A stretch of 46,944 nucleotides of DNA, from the NCBI GenBank assembly GCA_025966225.1, contig JAOPVI010000409.1, positions 1 through 46,944 on the forward strand, in the 5' to 3' direction. The translations under genes and the position numbers were made by a program. This DNA is from Mycobacterium sp. (lineage in GTDB: Bacteria > Actinomycetota > Actinomycetes > Mycobacteriales > Mycobacteriaceae). Each line of letters starts with the position of its first letter. Positions within the stretch are counted from its first letter, which is position 1. Of the stretch, positions 32,863 through 41,294 are shown in pieces. Below the pieces are notes generated by a model. The model had not been told where the DNA came from and did not search any database. It saw only the letters and a program-made list of their open reading frames with translations.

Positions 32863-32900
32863 GACCAAAGCAGCGTTGTTCGGTAGATTGGCCGTCGACC

Positions 32901-35045
32901 ATGATGACCCTCGCCCCACCCCGGCCTGCTATCGGCACGCGCAAGTCGGGTTTCTATCGGCATGACCTCGACGGCCTTCGTGGCATTGCCATCGCACTCG
33001 TCGCGATGTTCCATATCTGGTTCGGCCGGGTGTCCGGCGGCGTCGATGTCTTCCTGGCGCTGTCCGGTTTCTTCTTCGGCGGACGACTGCTCCGTGCCGC
33101 GCTGACGCCGGGCGGGTCGCTGGCCCCGGCCCCCGAGGTCAAACGCCTGGTCCGGCGCCTGGTGCCTGCGCTCGTCGTGGTGCTCGCGGCGTGCACGGTG
33201 CTGACCATCCTGGTCCAACCCGAGACGCGCTGGGAGACGTTCGCCGACCAGAGCCTGGCCAGTCTCGGGTACTACCAGAACTGGGAGCTCGCCGACACCG
33301 CCTCCAACTATCTGCGCGCTGGCGAGGCCGTCAGCCCACTTCAGCACATCTGGTCGATGTCGGTGCAGGGGCAGTTCTACATCTCCTTCCTCGCGCTCAT
33401 CTTCGGGTGGGCATACCTGTTCCGAAAGCGGCTCGGCAGGCATACGCGGACGTCGTTGATCGTGTTGCTGAGCGTGCTGACGATCGCGTCGTTCGTGTAC
33501 GCGATCTTCGCTCACGAGGTCGACCAGTCGACGGCCTACTACAACAGCTTCGCCCGGGGCTGGGAACTGCTGCTCGGTGCGCTGGTCGGTGCATTGGTGC
33601 CCTACGTGCGGTGGCCCATGTGGTTACGCACGACTGTCGCCACCATCGCACTCGTGGCGATCCTGTCGTGCGGTGCGTTCATCGACGGAGTCAAGGAGTT
33701 CCCCGGCCCATGGGCCCTGGTGCCCGTTGGCGCGACCATGCTGTTCATCCTCAGCGCCGCGAACAGGGTGGCCGATCCCCACCTCAAGGATTCAGCGACA
33801 AACCGCATGCCCGCCCCCAATCGGCTGCTGGCCACCGCGCCGTTCGTATCGCTCGGCGCAATGGCGTACTCCCTCTACCTGTGGCACTGGCCGTTGCTGA
33901 TCTTCTGGTTGGCGTACACGGGTGAGACGAGGGCGAACTTCCTCACCGGCGCGTTCGTACTGCTCGTGTCTGGTGTGTTGGCGTGGCTGACGACGAAGTA
34001 CGTGGAGGACCCGCTGCGCTACCGGGCGGCCGCCGCACGTCCCGCTCCGGTGATCGTGCCGATGTCCACCCGGTGGCGCCGCCCCACCATCGTGCTGGGA
34101 TCGGTCGTCACACTGCTCGGCGTCGCGCTGACCGCGACGTCGTTCACGTGGCGCGAGCACGTGACCGTTCAGCGGGCCAACGGCAAGGAACTCGCGGGGC
34201 TGTCGTCGCGCGACTATCCAGGAGCGCGTGCCCTGCTGAACCACGCGAAGGTGCCGAAACTCCCGATGCGCCCAACCGTGCTGGAAGCCAAGGACGACAT
34301 CCCCGAATCGACCACCGAACACTGCATCAGCGACTTCGACGACGTGACCGTCATCAACTGCACGTACGGCGACAAGTCAGCCACCCGAACGATCGCATTG
34401 GCGGGCGGGTCGCACGCCGAGCACTGGATCACCGCACTCGACGTACTCGGCCGCACCCACGGCTTCAAAGTCGTGACCTACCTGAAGATGGGCTGCCCGC
34501 TCACCACCGAGCAGAATCCACTCGTTATGGGTGACAACCGGCCCTACCCCAAGTGCCGCGAATGGAACGACGCGGTGATGCCCAAGCTGATCGCAGCCCA
34601 CCCAGACTACGTGTTCACCACGTCGACCAGGCCATGGAACATCAAGGACGGCGACGTGATGCCCGGCTTCTACATCGGCATCTGGCAGGAACTCTCGGAC
34701 GCCGGAATTCCCATCCTGGCAATGCGCGACACCCCTTGGCTGGTCCGTGACGGCGAGCCGTTCTTCCCCACCGACTGCTTGGCCTCCGGCGGCGACGCCA
34801 TCTCGTGCGGCATCAAGCGCTCCGAGGTACTGTCCGACCACAACCCCACTCTGGATTTCGTCGCGCAGTTCCCACTGCTGAAACCGCTCGACATGAGTGA
34901 TGCGGTGTGCCGTGAGGACTACTGTCGTGCTGTGGAGGGAAATGTGTTGCTGTATCACGATTCTCATCACATCTCGGCCACCTATATGCGCACGATGACC
35001 AACGAACTCGGACGACAGATCGCTGCCGCGACCGGCTGGTGGTGA
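32901..35045 (+). CDS. Membrane acyltransferase (acyltransferase-3/OafA) fused to SGNH domain
   Basis: A 714-residue integral membrane protein, placed as Rv1565c. The N-terminal part has about ten helices with the acyltransferase-3 signature HDLDGLRGIAIALVAMFHIW and GGVDVFLALSGFF, HIWSMSVQGQFY, and LYLWHWPLLI. The C-terminal ~280 residues form an SGNH-type domain outside the membrane: ALAGGSHAEHWITAL supplies the serine (with GGSH where GDSH is usual), and YHDSHHISATYM the Asp-His pair. Such proteins transfer acyl groups to cell-envelope glycans or lipids. ATG at 32901 (MMTLAPPRP). Its stop overlaps the treX start, so it may be co-transcribed with the trehalose genes. Confidence 0.87.
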   Translation: MMTLAPPRPAIGTRKSGFYRHDLDGLRGIAIALVAMFHIWFGRVSGGVDVFLALSGFFFGGRLLRAALTPGGSLAPAPEVKRLVRRLVPALVVVLAACTVLTILVQPETRWETFADQSLASLGYYQNWELADTASNYLRAGEAVSPLQHIWSMSVQGQFYISFLALIFGWAYLFRKRLGRHTRTSLIVLLSVLTIASFVYAIFAHEVDQSTAYYNSFARGWELLLGALVGALVPYVRWPMWLRTTVATIALVAILSCGAFIDGVKEFPGPWALVPVGATMLFILSAANRVADPHLKDSATNRMPAPNRLLATAPFVSLGAMAYSLYLWHWPLLIFWLAYTGETRANFLTGAFVLLVSGVLAWLTTKYVEDPLRYRAAAARPAPVIVPMSTRWRRPTIVLGSVVTLLGVALTATSFTWREHVTVQRANGKELAGLSSRDYPGARALLNHAKVPKLPMRPTVLEAKDDIPESTTEHCISDFDDVTVINCTYGDKSATRTIALAGGSHAEHWITALDVLGRTHGFKVVTYLKMGCPLTTEQNPLVMGDNRPYPKCREWNDAVMPKLIAAHPDYVFTTSTRPWNIKDGDVMPGFYIGIWQELSDAGIPILAMRDTPWLVRDGEPFFPTDCLASGGDAISCGIKRSEVLSDHNPTLDFVAQFPLLKPLDMSDAVCREDYCRAVEGNVLLYHDSHHISATYMRTMTNELGRQIAAATGWW

Positions 35046-37177
35046 GGATGGTCTCCGCCATCTGGCCTGGTTCCGCGTATCCGCTTGGCGCGACCTACGA
35101 CGGCGCCGGCACCAACTTCTCGCTGTTCTCCGAGGTCGCAGACAAAGTCGAGCTCTGCCTGATCGAGAAGGACGGCACCGAGGAACTCATCAACCTCGAA
35201 GAGGTCGACGGCTACGTATGGCATGCCTACCTGCCCACCGTGACGCCGGGCCAACGCTATGGGTTCCGGGTGCACGGCCCGTGGGATCCCGACGCCGGGC
35301 ACCGCTGCGACGCAAGCAAATTGCTGTTGGACCCCTACGGCAAGTCGTTTCACGGCGACTTCGACTTCACCCAGGTGCTGTACTCCTACGACCTGAAGGC
35401 CGACGACCTCGCCGTTGGCGGCACGCCACCCATGCTCGATTCGCTTGGCCACACGATGACGAGCGTGGTGATCAACCCGTTCTTCAACTGGGCCTCCGAT
35501 CGCTCACCCAACACGCCGTATCACGAGACCGTCATCTACGAAGCCCACGTCAAGGGCATGACGCAGACGCATCCCGGCATCCCGGAAGAGCAGCGCGGCA
35601 CCTATGCCGGACTCAGCCATCCGGTGATCATCGATCATCTCAAGTCACTCAACGTGACGGCCATCGAGTTGATGCCCGTACACCAGTTCATGCACGACCA
35701 CCGGCTGCTCGACCTGGGACTGCGGAACTACTGGGGCTACAACACCTTTGGCTTCTTCGCGCCGCACTACCAATACGCTTCGAACCCGAGCGCCGGCGGT
35801 GCGGTCGCGGAGTTCAAGAGTATGGTGCGCGCGTTCCACCAAGCCGGCATCGAGGTGATCCTCGACGTCGTCTACAACCACACGGCCGAAGGCAACCACC
35901 TCGGACCGACGATCAACTTCCGCGGTATCGACAACGCTGCCTACTACCGGCTGCTCGACGGAGACCTGAAGCTGTACAAGGACTTCACCGGCACCGGCAA
36001 CAGCCTCAACGCCCGGCACCCGCACACCCTGCAACTCATCATGGACTCGCTGCGGTACTGGGTGCTCGAGATGCACGTCGACGGTTTCCGATTCGATCTG
36101 GCCTCCACCCTCGCCCGTGAGTTCTACGAAGTGGACCGGCTGAGCGCGTTCTTCGATCTGGTGCAGCAGGATCCGGTCATCAGCCAGGTCAAATTGATCG
36201 CCGAGCCGTGGGACATCGGCGAGGGCGGCTACCAGGTCGGGAACTTCCCAGGTTTGTGGACCGAGTGGAACGGGAAGTACCGCGACACTGTGCGCGACTA
36301 CTGGCGGGGCGAACCCGCAACCCTCAACGAATTCGCCTCCCGGCTCACGGGGTCTTCTGACCTCTACGAGGCGACGGGCCGCAGGCCCAGCGCGAGCATC
36401 AACTTCGTCACCGCCCACGACGGATTCACGCTGGCCGACCTGGTGTCCTACAACGAGAAGCACAACGCGGACAACGGCGAGGACAACCGCGACGGCGAAA
36501 GCCACAATCGCTCGTGGAACTGCGGTACCGAGGGCCCGACCGACGATCCCGCGATCCTTGCTCTGCGCGCACGGCAATCGCGCAACATCATGGCGACGTT
36601 GATGGTCAGCCAGGGCACGCCGATGATCAGCCACGGCGACGAACTAGGCCGCACCCAGCACGGCAACAACAACGTGTACTGCCAGGACTCCCTACTCGCG
36701 TGGATGGACTGGTCGATGTGCGAGACCAACGCCGATCTGGTCGAGTTCACGCGGCGGGTGACCGCGTTGCGAAAGGATCATCCGGTGTTCCGGCGCCGAC
36801 GATTCTTCGACGGCAAGTTGATTCGCAGCGGTGACGAAGACGTCCGCGACATCGCCTGGCTGACCACCGCGGGTATACCGATGACGCCCCAAGACTGGAA
36901 TTCGGGCTTCCAAAGCGTCGCGGTGTTCCTCAACGGCGATGCCATCCCCGCCCCGAATGCACGCGGTGAACGCGTCGTCGACGACACATTCCTGCTGTGC
37001 TTCAACGCGCTCGCCGACCCCGTCGAGTTCGTCACGCCCGACGCGAGCTACGCCGCCGAGTGGACCGGCGAGCTCGACACCGCTCACCCGACGGGCAGCA
37101 CCGACCTGGTGCTCAAGACGGGTGAACCGGTGCCCTTGGCAGGACGATCGGCAGTCATCCTGCGCAAGACGGCCTGA
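35039..37177 (+). CDS. treX: Glycogen debranching enzyme
   Basis: GH13 enzyme hydrolysing alpha-1,6 branches of glycogen to free maltooligosaccharides for TreY. The 712-residue protein has YPLGATYDGAGTNFSLFS (CBM48 start), DVVYNHTAEG, the nucleophile in VDGFRFDLAS, the acid/base in KLIAEPWD and the third carboxylate in VTAHDGFTL. GTG at 35039 overlaps the acyltransferase stop; ATG at 35048 is an alternative. Mycobacterial gene order treX-treY-treZ follows. Confidence 0.95.
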   Translation: MVRMVSAIWPGSAYPLGATYDGAGTNFSLFSEVADKVELCLIEKDGTEELINLEEVDGYVWHAYLPTVTPGQRYGFRVHGPWDPDAGHRCDASKLLLDPYGKSFHGDFDFTQVLYSYDLKADDLAVGGTPPMLDSLGHTMTSVVINPFFNWASDRSPNTPYHETVIYEAHVKGMTQTHPGIPEEQRGTYAGLSHPVIIDHLKSLNVTAIELMPVHQFMHDHRLLDLGLRNYWGYNTFGFFAPHYQYASNPSAGGAVAEFKSMVRAFHQAGIEVILDVVYNHTAEGNHLGPTINFRGIDNAAYYRLLDGDLKLYKDFTGTGNSLNARHPHTLQLIMDSLRYWVLEMHVDGFRFDLASTLAREFYEVDRLSAFFDLVQQDPVISQVKLIAEPWDIGEGGYQVGNFPGLWTEWNGKYRDTVRDYWRGEPATLNEFASRLTGSSDLYEATGRRPSASINFVTAHDGFTLADLVSYNEKHNADNGEDNRDGESHNRSWNCGTEGPTDDPAILALRARQSRNIMATLMVSQGTPMISHGDELGRTQHGNNNVYCQDSLLAWMDWSMCETNADLVEFTRRVTALRKDHPVFRRRRFFDGKLIRSGDEDVRDIAWLTTAGIPMTPQDWNSGFQSVAVFLNGDAIPAPNARGERVVDDTFLLCFNALADPVEFVTPDASYAAEWTGELDTAHPTGSTDLVLKTGEPVPLAGRSAVILRKTA

Positions 37178-37180
37178 CCG

Positions 37181-39439
37181 ATGGCGGTCATTTCGACATA
37201 CCGATTGCAGTTGCGCGGACCGGAGAGTGGTCAGCCCTTCACCTTCGCCGATGCCGAGCAGCTACTGGACTACCTCGACGAGCTCGGCGTGACGCATCTG
37301 TACCTGTCGCCGATTCTCACCGCGACCACCGGGTCGGCGCATGGTTACGACGTCACCGATCCGACGACCGTTTCGGCGGAGTTGGGTGGTGCGGAAGGGC
37401 TGGCGAGCCTGTCGCAGGCAGCAAAGTCTCGCGGCATGGGATTGATCGTCGACATCGTGCCCAACCACCTCGGCGTCGACGACCCCGCGCAGAACCGTTG
37501 GTGGTGGGACGTGCTCGAGCATGGCCGTGATTCGACATACGCCTCGTACTTCGACATCGACTGGGCGCTGGATCCCGATGGGCGAATCGTCTTGCCCGTC
37601 TTGGGTTCCGATGACGACGTCGACGAGTTGAACGTCGACGGCGACGTGTTGCGGCTCGGTCAGCGCACGTGGCCGATCGCGCCGGGCACCGGTGGCGGGA
37701 CCGGTCGCGAAGTGCACGACCGACAGCACTACCGCCTGATCGGATGGCAGCGCAACGTCTGCGGATACCGTCGATTCTTCTCCATCACGTCGCTCGCCGG
37801 CCTGCGACAAGAGGACCGCTCGATCTTCGACGCCACCCATGTCGAGGTCGGCCGATGGTTCGCCGAGGGAATCGTCGACGGCCTGCGCATCGACCATCCC
37901 GACGGATTAGCAGATCCGGCAGGCTATCTCGGCTGGCTCAGGGAGCTCGTCGGACCTGACGCGTGGATCGTCATCGAGAAGATCCTGGCCGTCGACGAAG
38001 CCTTGGAACCCACGCTTCCCATCGCTGGCACCACCGGCTACGACGCGCTACGCGAGATCGGCGGTCTGTTCGTCGACCCGAACGGTGCGCTCGCAGCAGG
38101 GCCGCCGCCCGACGCGGTGGAGCAGCTCAAGCACGCCGCGGCCACCGAGACCCTGGCCAGCGAACTGGCCAGGCTCCGTCGCACTATCGTCGCCGCTGTC
38201 GGTCACGAAGACGCCCAACTCCCCGATGCGTTGGCCGCCTTGCTCACTCACATCGACGTCTACCGCTCGGACTACCGTGGGCTCGCCGCAATCATGCCGA
38301 CCGCACTCGCCGAGACTGCCTGCGCCGCACCGGAGTTGGCCCGCCCGCTGCAGCTCGTCGCGGCGGCCCTCAATCACGGCGAGTCCGCCACGCGGTTCCA
38401 GCAGTTGTGCGGTGCCGTCACGGCAAAGGCGGTGGAGGACTGCCTCTTCTACCGCGATGCGCGACTGGTGTCACTCAACGAGGTCGGCGGCGAGCCCGAC
38501 CGTTTCGGCGCGGGCCCCGCCGAGTTCCACCACGCCGCGGCGCTACGGGCGCACCTGTGGCCGAAGGCGATGGTGACGCTGTCGACGCACGACACCAAGC
38601 GCGGCGAGGACGTCCGCGCCAGGATTGGGGTGCTGTCGCAGGTGCCTGCGCTGTGGGACGAGCTGGTCGCGAAGTGGACGATCATGATTCCCCCGCCGGA
38701 TGAGCCCACCGCACTCTTTCTGTTGCAGAACGTGTTCGGAATCTGGCCGCGCAACGGCACGGTCACCGACCAACTGCGGACCCGCCTACACGCCTACGCC
38801 GAGAAGGCGATGCGCGAGGCCGCCATGTGGACCAGTTGGCATCGGCCCGACGAGGAGTTCGAAGCCGCCGTACACGGCTGGCTCGACGCCGTCGTCGACG
38901 GGCCGGTCGGCATCGAACTCACCGGACTGGTCGCGCAGTTGGGCACACACATCGACAATGACGTCATCGCTCAGAAGCTGCTGTCCCTGACGGTGCCGGG
39001 TATCCCCGACGTCTACCAGGGCACCGAGTTGTTCGACGACAGCCTCGTCGATCCCGACAATCGCAGGCCCGTCGACTACGACGCGCGCCGCCAAGCGTTG
39101 AAGGCCTTGACCGATCCGAAGCTCAGGGTCGTCACCCACGCGTTGCGCCTGCGCAGGCAGCGGCCCGACACCTTCCTGTCCGGCGCCTACACACCGGTGT
39201 TCGTCGATGGCCCTGCCGCCGCGCACGCCGTCGCGTTCCTGCGCGGCGAGGACGTACTGGTGGCGGTCTCCCGCTGGACCGTGCGGCTCACCGAAACCGG
39301 TTGGGGTGACACGTCGTTGCAGCTGCCTCCCGGCGAGTGGACCGATCGGCTCGCCGGGCGTCGATTCGCGGACCGCGTGAACACGGCCGACCTCTTCGCC
39401 GAATTGCCCATCACGTTGTTGGAGAAGACGCGTGGCTGA
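37181..39439 (+). CDS. treY: Maltooligosyl trehalose synthase
   Basis: Converts the reducing-end alpha-1,4 bond of maltooligosaccharides to alpha,alpha-1,1, giving maltooligosyl trehalose. The 752-residue GH13 protein has STYRLQLRG, THLYLSPILTATTGSAHGYD, DIVPNHLGVDDP, the nucleophile in GLRIDHPDGLADP, the acid/base in IVIEKIL and STHDTKRGEDVRARI. The ATG at 37181 is 4 bp after the treX stop. Overlaps treZ by 8 bp. Confidence 0.96.
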   Translation: MAVISTYRLQLRGPESGQPFTFADAEQLLDYLDELGVTHLYLSPILTATTGSAHGYDVTDPTTVSAELGGAEGLASLSQAAKSRGMGLIVDIVPNHLGVDDPAQNRWWWDVLEHGRDSTYASYFDIDWALDPDGRIVLPVLGSDDDVDELNVDGDVLRLGQRTWPIAPGTGGGTGREVHDRQHYRLIGWQRNVCGYRRFFSITSLAGLRQEDRSIFDATHVEVGRWFAEGIVDGLRIDHPDGLADPAGYLGWLRELVGPDAWIVIEKILAVDEALEPTLPIAGTTGYDALREIGGLFVDPNGALAAGPPPDAVEQLKHAAATETLASELARLRRTIVAAVGHEDAQLPDALAALLTHIDVYRSDYRGLAAIMPTALAETACAAPELARPLQLVAAALNHGESATRFQQLCGAVTAKAVEDCLFYRDARLVSLNEVGGEPDRFGAGPAEFHHAAALRAHLWPKAMVTLSTHDTKRGEDVRARIGVLSQVPALWDELVAKWTIMIPPPDEPTALFLLQNVFGIWPRNGTVTDQLRTRLHAYAEKAMREAAMWTSWHRPDEEFEAAVHGWLDAVVDGPVGIELTGLVAQLGTHIDNDVIAQKLLSLTVPGIPDVYQGTELFDDSLVDPDNRRPVDYDARRQALKALTDPKLRVVTHALRLRRQRPDTFLSGAYTPVFVDGPAAAHAVAFLRGEDVLVAVSRWTVRLTETGWGDTSLQLPPGEWTDRLAGRRFADRVNTADLFAELPITLLEKTRG

Positions 39440-41159
39440 CCACGAATTCACCATCTGGGCACCGCGGCCCGAACGCGTGAGCCTCGACGTCGCCGGCACC
39501 CGACATCCGATGTCGCGGTCCGACGACGGCTGGTGGAGCGCTCGCATCGACGTCGCCCCCGACGCCAGGTACGGCTTCGTCCTAGACGATGAGGAGCCGG
39601 TACTCCCCGACCCCCGCTCCCCTCGTCAGCCCGACGGCGTGCACGAACGCTCCCAACTCTGGGATGCTTCCACGGCGGCGTGGACCGACGACCGTTGGGC
39701 CGGACGCTCGATCGAGGGCGCGGTGATCTACGAGTTGCACGTCGGCACGTTCACCCCGGAAGGCACCTTCGACTCGGCCATCGAGAAGCTCGCCTACTTG
39801 GTGGAACTCGGCGTCGATTTCGTGGAGCTGATGCCCGTCAACGCTTTTGGCGGCACCCACGGCTGGGGATACGACGGCGTGCTGTGGTACGCCGTGCACG
39901 AACCCTATGGCGGACCCGACGGACTGGTCCGCTTCGTCGACGCTTGCCACGGCCTCGGTCTTGGCGTACTGATCGACGCGGTGTTCAACCACCTCGGCCC
40001 GTCGGGCAACTACCTACCGCGGTTCGGTCCCTACATGTCCAGGGGCAGCAATCCGTGGGGCGAGTCCATCAACATCGCGGATGACGAATCCGACGAGGTA
40101 CGGACCTACCTCATCGACTGCGCACTGCGCTGGATGCGCGACTTCCACGCCGACGGCCTGCGCCTCGACGCGGTCCACGCGCTCGTCGACACCACGGCGG
40201 TGCACATCCTCGAGGAGCTGTCTACCGAAACCGATGCCCTGGCAGCCGAACTGGGCCGCCCGCTGTCACTGATCGCCGAGAGCGACCGAAACGATCCACG
40301 GCTCATCACCCCCCGCGACCAGGGCGGCTACGGAATCGCCGCGCAGTGGGACGACGACATCCACCACGCCATTCACACCGCGGTCTCGGGTGAGCGTCAG
40401 GGCTACTACGCCGACTTCGGTTCTCTGGAGACGCTGGCGACCACGCTGAAGCACGGGTACTTCCATGCGGGCACGTACTCGTCGTTCCGGCACCGCAGGC
40501 ATGGTCGGCCGTTGGATACCGCGACCATCCCGGCTACCCGGTTACTGGCGTACACGTTGACCCACGACCAGGTGGGCAATCGCGCAACTGGCGATCGCCC
40601 ATCGCAGAACCTGGACTTCGGGCAACTGGCCGTGAAGGCCGCGCTCGCGCTCGGATCGCCCTACACCGCAATGCTATTCATGGGCGAGGAGTGGGGGTCG
40701 TCGAGCCCATTCCTGTTCTTCTCCTCGCACCCAGAACCCGAACTCGCACGCGCCACCGCAGAGGGACGCAAAGCCGAGTTCGCCGAACACGGTTGGGACG
40801 CCGACGAAGTGCCCGATCCCCAGGACCCCGACACCTTCCAACGGTCCAAGTTGGACTGGGCGGAGGTCACCGTCGGGCCCCACGCCCGGTTGTGGAACGC
40901 CTACCGCGACCTCATCGCGTTGCGGCACCGCGAGCCGGACCTCGCCAATCCCTGGCTGGAAGACCTCCACATCGACTACGACGAACAGCACCGCTGGATC
41001 GTGATGTACCGCGGCGCGCTGGCCATCGCGTGCAACCTGGGCGAGGCCCCGGCGACCGTGCCGGTCGCAGGCAGCGTGGTGCTCGCCTGGGATGAACCCA
41101 CGATCGGTGAGGCGACGGTGCTGCCGGGCCATTCGTTCGCCGTGCTCCGCACCGGGTGA
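39432..41159 (+). CDS. treZ: Maltooligosyl trehalose trehalohydrolase
   Basis: Releases trehalose from maltooligosyl trehalose. The 575-residue GH13 protein has an N-terminal beta domain (FTIWAPRPERVSLDV), YELHVGTFTPEGTF, DAVFNHLGPSGNY, the nucleophile in DGLRLDAVHAL, the acid/base in LIAESDRNDP and TLTHDQVGNRA. The GTG at 39432 overlaps treY by 8 bp, which indicates coupled translation. Last gene of the tre cluster; 135 bp then separate it from efeU. Confidence 0.96.
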   Translation: MADHEFTIWAPRPERVSLDVAGTRHPMSRSDDGWWSARIDVAPDARYGFVLDDEEPVLPDPRSPRQPDGVHERSQLWDASTAAWTDDRWAGRSIEGAVIYELHVGTFTPEGTFDSAIEKLAYLVELGVDFVELMPVNAFGGTHGWGYDGVLWYAVHEPYGGPDGLVRFVDACHGLGLGVLIDAVFNHLGPSGNYLPRFGPYMSRGSNPWGESINIADDESDEVRTYLIDCALRWMRDFHADGLRLDAVHALVDTTAVHILEELSTETDALAAELGRPLSLIAESDRNDPRLITPRDQGGYGIAAQWDDDIHHAIHTAVSGERQGYYADFGSLETLATTLKHGYFHAGTYSSFRHRRHGRPLDTATIPATRLLAYTLTHDQVGNRATGDRPSQNLDFGQLAVKAALALGSPYTAMLFMGEEWGSSSPFLFFSSHPEPELARATAEGRKAEFAEHGWDADEVPDPQDPDTFQRSKLDWAEVTVGPHARLWNAYRDLIALRHREPDLANPWLEDLHIDYDEQHRWIVMYRGALAIACNLGEAPATVPVAGSVVLAWDEPTIGEATVLPGHSFAVLRTG

Positions 41160-41233
41160 TCAACTCCTGTCCGAATCATGTACGCGCCCTGCGAATCTGC
41201 TGCGCGTCAAGAAGCAACGATGGCGTTGGGTAC

Positions 41234-41252
41234 TCAGGTTAGCCTAGCCTCG
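41234..41252. promoter_or_regulatory. IdeR-like iron box upstream of efeU
   Basis: TCAGGTTAGCCTAGCCTCG matches the IdeR/DtxR consensus TTAGGTTAGSCTAACCTAA at 15 of 19 positions, with the core AGGTTAGCCTA intact. It lies 43 bp upstream of the proposed efeU start, in the only sizeable gap before the iron genes. Repression of efeUOB by Fe-IdeR is inferred. Confidence 0.75.
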
Positions 41253-41294
41253 CCATAGTCCGCCCGATCACCGGGCGCTGCGAGAGGAACGATC

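Noticed and set aside
32820..32900. N-terminal extension of the acyltransferase to 32820
   Set aside because: The added residues are Ala/Arg-rich, lie over the diverged junction repeat and do not look like the family; ATG at 32901 is better.
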